NCBI RefSeq assembly: GCF_944324525.1
Contig: NZ_CALUWS010000019.1
Location: 1 to 50,470, forward strand
Source: an uncultured Desulfovibrio sp.
Lineage (GTDB): Bacteria > Desulfobacterota > Desulfovibrionia > Desulfovibrionales > Desulfovibrionaceae
DNA length: 50,470 nt
Direction: 5' to 3'
Below the pieces are notes generated by a model that worked only from the letters and a program-made list of their open reading frames with translations, ran no database searches and was not told where the DNA came from. Both the position numbers and the translations under genes were made by a program. This document shows, piece by piece, positions 1 through 8,368 of this stretch. Every line of letters starts with the position of its first letter. Positions within the stretch are counted from its first letter, which is position 1.

Positions 1-254
1 AAGGGGAACCCCTCCGCCGGCGCGGGAGGGGTTCCCCTTCCCCCCAAGCCCCCCATCCCTTCCCCAGCGCGCTTTTATCAGGGGAAAATGCAGGGACGCG
101 GGACGCATCGCCTTCCAGGGCAGGCGGGATATGTACAGCTTATGTTATTTTATATATTGAAATAATTAGTAAAATTTGAGTTGGCAGGCCCCGGGCGACG
201 CAGGAGCCTTACAGGCATCGACAGCAACACGAGGGGGTTCCCCTTCCCCCCAAA
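1..254. repeat. Composite intergenic repeat, copy 1
   Basis: This gene-free stretch lies 3' of the LuxR-type gene and carries modules that recur elsewhere in the window. One is a C-rich block ending in CCAGCGCGCTTTTA (51-77), seen again at 3277-3306 and 12487-12514. Another is a GGGGTTCCCCTTCCCCCCAA block (around 29-47 and 232-250), found inverted at 3038-3056 and 12471-12489. The third, at about 190-236, is the inverse of the ATGCC-GTAA-CTCCTGCGTCGCC module near 3064-3205. An AT-rich patch (145-185) also resembles 3375-3412. The shared order suggests a duplicated intergenic unit; function is unknown. Confidence 0.6.
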
Positions 255-278
255 CAAAAGCAGATAGCCTCGCAGGCC

Positions 279-1712
279 CTAAGCCGTCTCGCCGCCGCTG
301 TGGAGCAGGTGGACGGCAAGCTGGGTATCGTGCCCGCGCAGGCCGAGCTTGCGCCGGATGTTGCGGCGATGGGTCTGCACGGTCTCCGGCGAGATGTTGA
401 GCAGCCCGGCGATCTCCTTGGAGCTGTGGCCCGCCCGCACCAGCCGGCAGACCTTCAGCTCCGCCAGGGTCAGCTTGTCCAGACCGTCCCGCGCCCGGTC
501 GTCGCCGTCGATCAGGGGCAGCAGGCTGCCGCGCACGAGCTGGATCATGGATCGGCGCGCGGCGGCATCCGGTTCCCTGCCGATCTGTTCGAGGGCGGGC
601 AGCAGCACGCGGCGGATATGGGAGGAAAGCTCGTCGCGGCGGCTGTCCCGCTCGGCATGGATGGTGGACAGCACCGTACGGAGCGTGATGTCCAGTTCTT
701 CCTGGCGGCGTTTCTCTTCCGTCAGGGCGGCGGCATGGCGGCCTATGGCCTCTTCCATCATTTCCCGTTGCAGCACCTGCGGCGTGATGTTGGTCAGCAG
801 CACGAGGTATTCCCCGGCGCTGGCAAGGCTGACCCCGCCCAGCGAGGCGATGGACAGGCGAAAGAACAGGCCGTCCCCGAACGGGCTGACCTCCACGGTC
901 TGCCCGATGGGATAGTAGCGGAAAAATTCCTCCGGACTTTCACCCTCAAGGCCCAGGGCCTCCCAAACGGGCTTGCCCTCGATGCCTTCTCCGGCGTATT
1001 GACGCAACGAGCGGTTGGTGGTGGAGATGCGGCAGTTCTCGTCCATCACCAGCACGCCGTCGGACGTGGTGTTGAAAATGTTCTCGAAGCGGCATTTCTC
1101 CAGCGTGAGCAGGCGCAGCAGCTCATCCTGCGGCGGGAGGGCCGACGGATGCACGGACTGCCGGGCGGCGGCGGTCTCCCGCAGGCCGGCTTCCGTCCAG
1201 AGCACTTCAAAGGCATGGGCATGCAGGCGCAGGAACTCCGTCGCCGCCGGGATATGATCCGCGGGGATGCCGGGACAGAGCCGCGGCAGCAGGGCAAGCG
1301 CATCTTCCAGCGCCATGATGAAGGTCTTGAAGCAGCCCAGGTACATGGCCACGGTGACGCCGCGGCGGCAATGGCGCAAGCCGGACTCCAGCAGCGCGTC
1401 GGCCCAGCCGCCGGCATTCTCGCGCAGGGTCTCGAAGGTGGGGGGCTGCTCCGCGGCGGCATGCCGCAGCACAGGGTCCAGAAAGGCCCGGCAGGCGGCC
1501 ACGCAGTCGTCACGCCGGGCCGTGGTGAAGGAAAGATAGCCCGCTGCCTGCATGCTCAGGGTCCAGAATTCCAGGAAGCTGTCCATGCAGACGTCGAAAC
1601 GGGCCAGTACGGCGGCGGCCTTCCGGCGGGTCTGGGGCTGCGGCACGAAGAGGCCGGAAAAGGCTTCGGAAGACGAAAGATGGCGTCGGCGTGCGGAAGA
1701 GGCCTGCGGCAT
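279..1712 (-). CDS. PAS domain LuxR-family transcriptional regulator
   Basis: A 477-residue cytoplasmic regulator. The C-terminal part (about 412-470) is a LuxR/GerE helix-turn-helix that includes the HSSKEIAGLLNISPETVQTH recognition region. A PAS-like sensor segment (about 205-315, around FNTTSDGVLVMDENCRIS) and a charged coiled stretch (about 325-360) precede it. The first 200 residues are alpha-helical in character and show no family I recognise. There is no receiver domain, so activity is probably set by a ligand or partner at the PAS segment. The ATG at 1712 has a modest GGAAAA site upstream. Only 36 bases separate it from the divergent small exported gene, so a later start (for example Met-43) is possible. 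The target is unknown; the neighbouring exported gene is the obvious candidate. The family assignment is firm, the function is not. Confidence 0.85.
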   Translation of the reverse strand: MPQASSARRRHLSSSEAFSGLFVPQPQTRRKAAAVLARFDVCMDSFLEFWTLSMQAAGYLSFTTARRDDCVAACRAFLDPVLRHAAAEQPPTFETLRENAGGWADALLESGLRHCRRGVTVAMYLGCFKTFIMALEDALALLPRLCPGIPADHIPAATEFLRLHAHAFEVLWTEAGLRETAAARQSVHPSALPPQDELLRLLTLEKCRFENIFNTTSDGVLVMDENCRISTTNRSLRQYAGEGIEGKPVWEALGLEGESPEEFFRYYPIGQTVEVSPFGDGLFFRLSIASLGGVSLASAGEYLVLLTNITPQVLQREMMEEAIGRHAAALTEEKRRQEELDITLRTVLSTIHAERDSRRDELSSHIRRVLLPALEQIGREPDAAARRSMIQLVRGSLLPLIDGDDRARDGLDKLTLAELKVCRLVRAGHSSKEIAGLLNISPETVQTHRRNIRRKLGLRGHDTQLAVHLLHSGGETA

Positions 1713-1748
1713 GGCGGATTTTCCAAAAAAGAGTGAGGGAGGTTACGA

Positions 1749-2180
1749 ATGCGTTGTGCACGAACACTGCTGTGCTTGTTTCTTCTTTTTCCCTGGCCTG
1801 TCAAGGCCGCGGGTCTGGACGAGGCCCGTTCGGCCGCCGAAGCCGTCCAGGGCACGCGGGCCAGCCTGCCCGCCGAAGCCCGCTGCGGCGAGACCGTACG
1901 CCTCACGGCGGAACAGCCGCCCCTGCCCGGCGGCACGGCCTATGCCGGGGTGCAGGTGAGCTGGACGCAGCGGCCGGAAGGCAGGGAACCGGATGTCCTG
2001 CCCGGCTTCCCGGAGAGCGACATTTGTTTCCATGTGCCGGGGCGCTATGTCTGTACGGTCTCCGTGGGCTACGTCAGCAAGGGGACCTGCGCCGGGGCCG
2101 TCTGGCATGAACGCGGCACGCATACGCTGGAAATACAGGTGCTGCCCGCATCCGCTCCCGCGGAGACGCCTTCCCGCTAG
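1749..2180 (+). CDS. Small exported protein of unknown function
   Basis: A 143-residue protein with a clear Sec signal peptide: positively charged start, leucine/phenylalanine-rich core (about 6-15), cleavage after PVKAA near residue 21. The mature part has four cysteines (Cys-46, Cys-95, Cys-105 and Cys-116) that could form periplasmic disulfides, and a beta-rich look (YAGVQVSWTQ, GRYVCTVSVGYVS) like a small Ig-like or inhibitor fold. I recognise no family. A strong GAGTGAGGGAGG site supports the ATG at 1749. The gene is divergent from the PAS-LuxR gene with no room for an independent promoter in the 36-base gap, so its promoter must lie within the start of that gene. An insertion sequence begins inside its stop codon: T and A come from the host and the G is the first base of the element. 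Confidence 0.6.
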   Translation: MRCARTLLCLFLLFPWPVKAAGLDEARSAAEAVQGTRASLPAEARCGETVRLTAEQPPLPGGTAYAGVQVSWTQRPEGREPDVLPGFPESDICFHVPGRYVCTVSVGYVSKGTCAGAVWHERGTHTLEIQVLPASAPAETPSR

Positions 2181-3009
2181 GAGCTGTTTCTAAAAAAGCT
2201 GGACATCTTAAATGACTCCTGCTTTCCTGTTTGTCATGAGCAGACATGACATTTCAGATGAAAAGTGGGCGGTCATCGGTCCTATGCTGGAAAAGAAAAA
2301 GACTGAAACCAGAGGACGGAAGCGTAAAGATGACCGCCTCATGTTCAATGGTATTTTGTGGATTTTGAAAACTGGAGCACCCTGGAGGGATTTACCTGCG
2401 GAATTCGGACCATGGAATACTGTTCATAAACGGTTTCTCGAATGGACGAGACTCGAAGTCTGGGATGATATTTTACGCATGCTGTCCATAAAAGCTGATC
2501 GGGATGCCCTCATTATTGATGCGACCTTTGTCAAGGTGCATCAGCACGCCACCGGCGCAAAAGGGGGCACTTCCGACAGGAAATCGGACGTACAAAGGGC
2601 GGACTGACAAGCAAAATTCATGCGGTTGTTGACGCTCTTGGAAATCCTTTGCGCATATATCTCACGGCGGGCAACGTAAACGATACGGTACCCGTTGGGG
2701 GACTCCTTGCGAATTTGTCCGCGGACAAGCTCCTTGCGGATCGAGCTTATGACAGTGATGCAGTGCTGGAGCAGGCTCGACAACAAAAGATGGAAGTAGT
2801 TATTCCCTCCCGAAAGTGCAGACGTCAACAGCGGGAGTATGATGCCCATGTGTACAAGGAACGTCATCTAGTTGAATGTTTTTTTGCAAAGCTCAAGTCA
2901 TTTCGACGCATTGCAACCCGCTATGACAAATTGGCCGCGACATTCCGGGCAAACGTCATGTTAGCGGCCTGTCTGGTTTGGCTGCAATAAACTTTTTAGA
3001 AACAGCCCC
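2180..3009 (+). mobile_element. IS5 family (IS427-like) insertion sequence
   Basis: An 830-base element bounded by imperfect inverted repeats: GGAGCTGTTTCTAAAAAA at the left (2180-2197) and, read inward from the right end, GGGGCTGTTTCTAAAAAG (3009-2992). It is flanked by a TA duplication (2178-2179 and 3010-3011), the target habit of IS427-type IS5 elements. It encodes one transposase in two overlapping frames. Its GC content is clearly below that of the flanking genes, consistent with recent arrival. Confidence 0.9.
2236..2990 (+). CDS. IS5/IS427-type transposase, made by -1 frameshift
   Basis: DDE transposase in two frames. The first frame (2236-2607) has the N-terminal DUF4096-like region (SDEKWAVIGPML, LWILKTGAPWRDLP) and the first catalytic Asp in LIIDATFVKVHQHA. 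The second frame ends at 2990 and carries EIGRTKGGLTSKIH, the second Asp in LLADRAYDSDAV and the Glu in ERHLVECFFAKLKSFRR. The frames join by a -1 shift at or near the A4G5 run at 2559-2567, giving roughly GAKGG-HFRQEIGRTKGG, close to the usual family sequence. Programmed frameshifting is standard in this IS group, so the element may be active. Met at 2236 (MSRHDIS) fits the family start better than the upstream Met at 2212. Confidence 0.85.
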
Positions 3010-3033
3010 TAGGGCCTGTTAACACTATTCGTT

Positions 3034-3420
3034 ACTTGTTTGGGGGGAAGGGGAACCCCTCGCGTTGCTGCCGATGCCCGTAACTTCCTGCGTCGCCTAA
3101 CAGGCACGGCCTGCGGCCGCCTTTCGGTCGCGCTCTGCTGTCGATGTCCGTAAGGCTCCTTCGTCGCCTAACGGACACGGCCCTCCGGGCCGCCTTTCGG
3201 TCGCCGCCGGCGCGGGAGGGCCCAGCCTTTTCGCAGCGGAGCGAGAAAAGGCGTTCTCGCCATCCTTCCCCCAAAGCCCCCCATCCCCTCCCCAGCGCGC
3301 TTTTATCAGGCGCAGTGAGAGCGTTCGGGGCGACCCGCATCCAAAACACGCGGCGCGTGTGCGGCTGTTTTTCTTTATCTCTTGAAATAATGTGTAAAAT
3401 CGTGTCGGCAGACAGACACG
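3034..3420. repeat. Composite intergenic repeat, copy 2, with tandem module
   Basis: There is no gene here. Two tandem diverged units of about 70 bases (3064-3132 and 3133-3205) share CTG-CGATG-CCGTAA, CGTCGCCTAAC and CCGCCTTTCGGTCG. They are followed by the C-rich AGCGCGCTTTTATCAGG module (3277-3310) and an AT-rich patch (3375-3412), in the same order as at the left edge of the window. The inverted G/C-rich block at 3038-3056 matches 12471-12489. It sits between the IS element and the 3' end of the IclR gene. Confidence 0.6.
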
Positions 3421-3434
3421 GGGCCGTCAGGCGG

Positions 3435-4208
3435 CTATTTGCCTGAAAAGCCGTGGCCGGCCGAGGAGAGATGCCGCTCCACGGCATTGCGTGCGGCAAG
3501 CAGGCAGGCGCGCACCAGCCGTTCCTTGTCCTCATCCAGCCGAAAGGCGGGCATGGAGACGCTGACGGCCGCGTCGACCTGTCCGTCCAGACGGATGGGC
3601 AGGGCGAAACAGCGCAGATGTTCGTGGGATTCGTCCACGTCCAGCGCGAACTCTCCCATATGGATGCGGGCCAGCTGCCCGCAAAATTCGTCCATGTCCC
3701 GGATGCTGCTCGGCGTCAGCGCGGGGAGCCCGTCCGGGTAGAGGCTCTCCACTTCCTGCCGGGTGCAGTCGCAGAGCAGGGCCTTGCCGATGGCCGTGCA
3801 GCTGGCGGGCAGGCTCTTGCCCACGCTGGAGACGAGGCGCAGCGGTTCCGGCGAATCTATCTTGGCGATATAAAAGACGTTGCTGCCTTCGCGTATGCCG
3901 AGCTGGCAGGTCTCCGAACAGCGGTCCACCACGCGCTGCATCTCCTGCATGGTCAGGGAATAGATGTCGGTGGTGGCAAAGGCGGCGGAGAGCAGCAGGG
4001 TCCTCGCGCCCAGCGTGTAGACCATGTTCTTGCGGTTGCAATCCAGATAGCCGCGGGCGCAGAGCGTGCGCAAAAAGGGCGTCAGGCTGCTGGCCGGGGC
4101 ATCCACGCTGCGGGACAGCTCGGTCAGCGTCAGGCCGCCGTCACGCTGGGCAAGGGTTTCCAGGATGTCCAGCACGCGGCTGGTGGGGCGGTGCGGCTCG
4201 TGAGTCAT
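3435..4208 (-). CDS. IclR family transcriptional regulator
   Basis: A 257-residue regulator. An N-terminal winged helix-turn-helix (about 8-65, with GLTLTELSRSVDAPASS) is followed by the IclR effector-binding domain (about 75-250, with the family-typical GKSLPASCTAIGKALL region and a C-terminal hydrophobic strand). The open frame extends further upstream, but the ATG at 4208 is preceded by GAGGAAAG and gives a normal IclR N-terminus, so it is preferred. It is divergent from the sugar-acid type operon that starts at 4777, with palindromic sites between them. By analogy with KdgR-type and similar IclR proteins it probably represses that operon and is released by a pathway intermediate. Ligand and sign of control are inferred. 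Confidence 0.88.
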   Translation of the reverse strand: MTHEPHRPTSRVLDILETLAQRDGGLTLTELSRSVDAPASSLTPFLRTLCARGYLDCNRKNMVYTLGARTLLLSAAFATTDIYSLTMQEMQRVVDRCSETCQLGIREGSNVFYIAKIDSPEPLRLVSSVGKSLPASCTAIGKALLCDCTRQEVESLYPDGLPALTPSSIRDMDEFCGQLARIHMGEFALDVDESHEHLRCFALPIRLDGQVDAAVSVSMPAFRLDEDKERLVRACLLAARNAVERHLSSAGHGFSGK

Positions 4209-4776
4209 GCTTTCCTCGACATGGCGTGGCGTTTTCTGCGGCGGGTCTGGCCGTCCTTTTTCCACATGCTTTCCTGCTCCTGCCGCGGCCTGCCGGGGGA
4301 CCATGCCCGTCCGGCAGCGGCGCGATTCCACCAGATCCCTTTCTTCCGTCTTTCCCTCTGGAACCATTCAGCTTTTTGCGGACGGCAGGCATATCTGTCC
4401 TGACCCTAGCATGCTCCGCGGGCAAGCTCAAGGACTGAGGCGCGGCAGCGGGAACGCCTTGGCAGGCAGCGGTCCGGCCCATGTCTCGACCTGTCGGCAT
4501 ATGTTTCTGATATACAAAACGACTATGGGTAAACAAAGAAATAGCCGCTCCCGCCAGCACGCAAAAGGTGCCGTCCTTACGTGGCGAAGAAGCTTGTTTG
4601 CTGAAAATACTGGATTTCTCATCAAGGTGTGCGCTGATTTTCTCTTATAATATATTTTAATAAATGAATAAAAAATATCACCCCCATGCCTTGACAAGAA
4701 GGGTGGAGATTGCGTATGTGGAAATTATGGTTCGAATATAAGTATTCGTTTCGAATATACGAAAAGGAGAAGATTC
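4209..4776. promoter_or_regulatory. Divergent control region with palindromes before the catabolic operon
   Basis: A 568-base AT-richer region between the IclR gene and the operon. A TTGACA box at 4691-4696 with an 18-base gap to a weak TATGTG could be the operon promoter. Just downstream are two palindromes: CGAATA-TAAG-TATTCG (4733-4748) and TTCG-AATATA-CGAA (4750-4763). They share the TTCGAATATA core as a direct repeat and lie between the presumed start of transcription and the ribosome binding site AAAAGGAGA (4763-4771). Placement fits repression by the divergent IclR protein. The rest (4209-4680) shows no clear gene. Confidence 0.5.
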
Positions 4777-5682
4777 ATGAGCACTACCAAATTCGCGGGC
4801 ATCATGCCCCCCATGTCCACGTTTTTCGATGCTGAAGGCACGTTTGACCGCAAGGCCACGGCCGCTCTCATGGACCGCCTCATGGAGGCCGGCGTGCAGG
4901 GCGTGCTCATCCTGGGCAGCGCCGGGGAATTCTTCAGCATGAACATGGCCCAGCGTAAGGAAGTGGCCGAGTTCTGCCTGCGCCACATCGACGGGCGCAT
5001 CACCACCCTGGTGGGCACGGGCGCCTGCGGCACGCAGGAGACCATCGAACTTTCCCGCCACGCCGCCGAACACGGAGCCGATGCGGTCATGGTCATCAAT
5101 CCCTACTACTCGCCCATGAGCGACGACTGCCTTTTTGCCCACTACAGCGCCGTGGCCGACGCCTGCCCCTGCCCGGTCATGCTCTACAACTTCCCGGCCA
5201 TGACCAAGCAGGATCTGTCCGTGGAGCTCATCGCCCGCCTGGCGGAGCATCCCAACATCCGCGGCCTCAAGGACAGCGTGGCCGAGGTGGCCCACACCCG
5301 CCGCGTCATCCTGGAAGTGGGCACGAAGCATCCCGACTTCGCGGTCTTTTCCGGCTTTGACGAGCATGTGCTGAACAACCTTGCCCTGGGCGGCGCGGGC
5401 GGCATCCCCGGCACGGCCAACTTCGCGCCGCAGTTCATCTGCGGGTTGTACAAGGCCTTCCGCGAAGGCGACTTCGCGCGGGCCCACGAGCTGCACCGCG
5501 TGGTGGCGGCGCTCTCCAACGTGTACGCCATCGAGACCCCCTATTTCGGCACCCTCAAGGAAGCGGCCCGCCTCTGCGGCCTGCCCGACCTGCCCACCCA
5601 CGTGCTGCGTCCCTCGCAGCCCCTGAGCGAGCAGGGCAAGGCGAAGCTGCGGGCCCTGCTGGAGTCCTGCGGCCTGCTGTAA
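4777..5682 (+). CDS. DapA/NanA-family aldolase (2-keto-3-deoxy acid type)
   Basis: A 301-residue class I aldolase of the dihydrodipicolinate synthase / N-acetylneuraminate lyase superfamily. Visible are the GSAGEFF carboxylate-binding loop (47-53), the catalytic Tyr-137 in MLYNFPAMT and the Schiff-base Lys-165 in IRGLKDSVAE, so it should be active. It is unlikely to be housekeeping lysine biosynthesis: it is the first gene of a catabolic operon with a permease, a lactonase-like enzyme and a dehydratase. The expected reaction is cleavage of a 2-keto-3-deoxy sugar acid to pyruvate and an aldehyde, as in YagE/KdgA-like members. The start has a strong AAAAGGAGA site. The substrate cannot be read from the sequence. 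Confidence 0.88.
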   Translation: MSTTKFAGIMPPMSTFFDAEGTFDRKATAALMDRLMEAGVQGVLILGSAGEFFSMNMAQRKEVAEFCLRHIDGRITTLVGTGACGTQETIELSRHAAEHGADAVMVINPYYSPMSDDCLFAHYSAVADACPCPVMLYNFPAMTKQDLSVELIARLAEHPNIRGLKDSVAEVAHTRRVILEVGTKHPDFAVFSGFDEHVLNNLALGGAGGIPGTANFAPQFICGLYKAFREGDFARAHELHRVVAALSNVYAIETPYFGTLKEAARLCGLPDLPTHVLRPSQPLSEQGKAKLRALLESCGLL

Positions 5683-5722
5683 GAGCTTTCTTCCTTCCCC
5701 CCGTCACCACGAGAGGTGAACC

Positions 5723-7009
5723 ATGAATGCCAATGTCTCTTCTTCCGCCGAACCCACGCGCATCCGCTGGAAGATCTTCGGCGTGCTGTTCCTTCTGGTC
5801 GTGGTCAACATGATCGACCGGGCCTCCATTTCCATCGCCATGCCCACCATCGCGCAGGAGCTGAACCTGAGCGGGGTCATGCAAGGGCTGGTGCTCAGCG
5901 GCTTTTTCTGGACATACGCCCTGATGCAGATCCCCAGCGGCCTCATTGCCGACAAGTTCGGCCCGCGTTCGACCGTCTCCATCTCCACCGTGCTGTGGGG
6001 CGCTTCGCAGGCCCTGCTGGGCCTGTGCCACAACGGCATCGCCCTCATCGGCGCACGCCTGCTGCTGGGGGCCAGCGAGGCCCCGGTCTTCCCGGCGGGG
6101 GCCCGGCTCAACGCCATCTGGCTCAACAAGAAGGAGCGGGCGCGCGGCGCGGTGCTCATGGATGCCGGCGGGCCTTTCGGGGCGGCGCTGGGCGGCATCC
6201 TGGTGGCGGAGATGATCCTGTTCTTCGCCTCCTGGCGCATAACCTTCATCATCGCCGGGGTGGCCACCATCCTGCTCGGCTTCCTCGCGCATTACATCAT
6301 CCGCGATGACCCGACCCATGACCCGATGGTCAATGAGGCGGAACTGTCCATCATCCGCGAGGGACAGAACGACGGCCCGGCCGTGCAGGCGGAAGGGGAG
6401 AGCGGTTCCCTCCTCCACCTCATGTCGCTGCGTTCGCTGGCGGGCATGCTGGTGGGCCGCTGCGCCTGGGCCATGATGTTCTTCGGCCTGCTGACCTGGG
6501 GACCCAGCTTCCTGGCCAGTGCGCTGAATCTTGACCTGAAGTCCGTGGGCTTCGCCACGATGATCATCTTCTGCGCCGGGGGCGTGGGCAGCCTGTGCGG
6601 CGGCTTTTTGTGCGACAGGCTGGTCAGCGGCGGCATGAGCCGCGCCCGCTCCTGCAAGCTGCTGCTCACCATCTCCGGCCTGCTGACGCTGGGGGCCTTT
6701 GCGGCCCTGCCCTATGTGCCGGACGTGACCTCCTCGATCATCCTGCTGTCCTGCGCGTCCTTCGTGCTCATGTGGGGCAGCATGTACTGGAGTTTCCCGC
6801 CCATGCTGGCCCCGCGTTCGCGTGTGGCGACCGTGGGCGGCATGATGAACATGGCCGGCAGCGTGGGCGGCATCTGCATCCCGCTCATCGTGGGCTGGAT
6901 CCTCGACCTCACCGGCGGCTCCTTTGACCCGGTGCTGCACTTCTTTGCCGCCTGCGCCGTGGTGTTCGTCATCATGACCAATATCATCGACCTGCGTAAC
7001 GCCCGCTGA
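5723..7009 (+). CDS. MFS transporter, anion:cation symporter type
   Basis: A 428-residue major facilitator with about 12 hydrophobic segments. The start MNANVSSSAEPTRIRWKIFG, the VVNMIDRASISIAMPTIAQEL segment in helix 1-2 and the LIADKFGPRSTVSISTVLWG loop resemble the sugar-acid uptake branch (glucarate, galactonate and similar transporters). It should import the substrate of the operon through the inner membrane by H+ or Na+ symport. It starts 40 bases after the aldolase gene with a GAGAGGTG site and is followed by the lactonase-like gene after 77 bases. Family placement is confident; the transported acid or lactone is inferred from the neighbouring enzymes. Confidence 0.88.
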   Translation: MNANVSSSAEPTRIRWKIFGVLFLLVVVNMIDRASISIAMPTIAQELNLSGVMQGLVLSGFFWTYALMQIPSGLIADKFGPRSTVSISTVLWGASQALLGLCHNGIALIGARLLLGASEAPVFPAGARLNAIWLNKKERARGAVLMDAGGPFGAALGGILVAEMILFFASWRITFIIAGVATILLGFLAHYIIRDDPTHDPMVNEAELSIIREGQNDGPAVQAEGESGSLLHLMSLRSLAGMLVGRCAWAMMFFGLLTWGPSFLASALNLDLKSVGFATMIIFCAGGVGSLCGGFLCDRLVSGGMSRARSCKLLLTISGLLTLGAFAALPYVPDVTSSIILLSCASFVLMWGSMYWSFPPMLAPRSRVATVGGMMNMAGSVGGICIPLIVGWILDLTGGSFDPVLHFFAACAVVFVIMTNIIDLRNAR

Positions 7010-7086
7010 CGGCTGCGCGGCGGCCGCCCGCGGACGGCGCTCCGCAGCGGCCGCCGCCCCTTCGGCGATCCTCAGGAGGTATCCCC

Positions 7087-8046
7087 ATGCAACTGGAAGC
7101 CCTGCACCTTTACGACGGCCCCGTCATCGACGCGCACCATCATTTCTGGGACCCCATCAAGAACGATCACCCCTGGCTCAAGCCCGACGTGCTCATCCCC
7201 TTCCGTTACGGCGACTATACGGCCATCAAGCGTCCCTACTATCCGGCGGACTACTTTCAGGATACCGGGGACATCAACGTGGTGGAGACCTGCTACATGG
7301 AGACCGAATGGAATCCGGCGGACCCCACGGGCGAGAGCGACTTCATCACCTCGGTTGCCCGCGAGACGGGCTATCCCAACGCGGTGGTGGGGCAGGCCTG
7401 GCTGCACCATGCGGATGTGGAGGACGTGCTGCGCGCCCAGAGCGCCTATACCCTCATGCGCAGCGTGCGCCACAAGCCCGGCGGCCCCGCCTCGCCCGAA
7501 GAGGTGGGGAGCTGCCGCACCCTCATGAGCGACGACGCCTGGCGCAAGGGCTACGAGCTGCTGGAGAAGTACGGCCTCATGTTCGACTTGCAGACCCCGT
7601 GGTGGAACCTGCCTGAAGCCGTCTCCCTGGCCTGCGATTTCCCGGACACGACCATCATCCTCAACCATACGGGCCTGCCCGCCCAGCGTTCGCACGAGGG
7701 GCTGGCTGGCTGGCACAAGCACATGGCGGCTCTGGCCGAATGCGAGAACGTGATGGTAAAGGTGTCGGGCATCGGCCTGAAGGACGTGCCGTGGACGGTG
7801 GAGAGCAACGGCTGGATCATCTCCGAAGTGCTGGCCATGTTCGGGCCTGACCGCATCATGTTCGCCAGCAATTTCCCGGTGGACAGCCTGTGCGGCAGCT
7901 TCCCGGACATCTTCCACGGCTTCATGACGGTCTGCGCCATGAAGGGGTATTCCTACGCGGCGCAGCGCAAGATGTTCCACGACAACTGCAAACGCGTCTA
8001 CCGCACCATCGCGCCGGAAGACCTCAAGGGAAAGATCGTAAAATAG
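7087..8046 (+). CDS. Amidohydrolase_2 family lactonase-like enzyme
   Basis: A 319-residue TIM-barrel amidohydrolase of the COG3618 group (2-pyrone-4,6-dicarboxylate lactonase and sugar-lactone hydrolases). The metal-ligand start VIDAHHHFWDP (14-24) is intact, as is the LNHTGLP strand (about residues 194-200). At the C-terminal strand, where many amidohydrolases have an Asp (SDWP), this protein has ASNFPVDS; Asn at that place occurs in a subgroup of the family as I recall it, but the catalytic effect is uncertain. In this operon it most likely opens a lactone to the acid used by the dehydratase. A strong CAGGAGG site precedes the ATG. Exact substrate unknown. Confidence 0.8.
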   Translation: MQLEALHLYDGPVIDAHHHFWDPIKNDHPWLKPDVLIPFRYGDYTAIKRPYYPADYFQDTGDINVVETCYMETEWNPADPTGESDFITSVARETGYPNAVVGQAWLHHADVEDVLRAQSAYTLMRSVRHKPGGPASPEEVGSCRTLMSDDAWRKGYELLEKYGLMFDLQTPWWNLPEAVSLACDFPDTTIILNHTGLPAQRSHEGLAGWHKHMAALAECENVMVKVSGIGLKDVPWTVESNGWIISEVLAMFGPDRIMFASNFPVDSLCGSFPDIFHGFMTVCAMKGYSYAAQRKMFHDNCKRVYRTIAPEDLKGKIVK

Positions 8047-8074
8047 GGGCCGCGGCGGCCCCGGAGGACCAAGC

Positions 8075-8359
8075 ATGAGCAATGCCATCATCATCAGCCC
8101 CGCCGACGACGTGGCCGTGGCCATCGAGCCCATCGCGGCCGGTGAGGCCGTGGATTACGGCCCGGCGCAGGCCGAGGCCTTCTGCGCGCGGGAGGACATC
8201 CCCATCTACCACAAGGTCGCCGTGCGCGATCTGGCTGCCGGGCAGAAGATCTGCAAGTACGGCGAACATATCGGCGAGGCCCTGTACGACATCGCGCGCG
8301 GCAGTCATGTGCACGTGCACAATGTGGGCAGCGTGCGCGAAGATCTGGACAACAAATAG
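8075..8359 (+). CDS. UxaA-family hydro-lyase, small (SAF domain) subunit
   Basis: A 94-residue protein equal to the N-terminal SAF domain of altronate dehydratase. It has the typical ISPADDVAVAIEPIAAGEAV start, a HKVAVRDLAAGQKICKYGE middle and the GSHVHVHNV end. In full-length UxaA/GarD this domain is fused to the catalytic part; here it is a separate gene 9 bases before the large subunit, as in SuyA/SuyB sulfolactate sulfo-lyase and other split members. It should form a complex with the next product. A GGAGGACC site supports the start. The alternative reading as (2R)-sulfolactate sulfo-lyase alpha subunit cannot be ruled out, which would be notable in a sulfur-metabolising organism. Confidence 0.82.
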   Translation: MSNAIIISPADDVAVAIEPIAAGEAVDYGPAQAEAFCAREDIPIYHKVAVRDLAAGQKICKYGEHIGEALYDIARGSHVHVHNVGSVREDLDNK

Positions 8360-8368
8360 GGGCGGGAC

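Noticed and set aside
300-1736. 478-codon open frame antisense to the PAS-LuxR gene
   Set aside because: The sense strand has recognisable PAS and HTH motifs; the antisense text has none.
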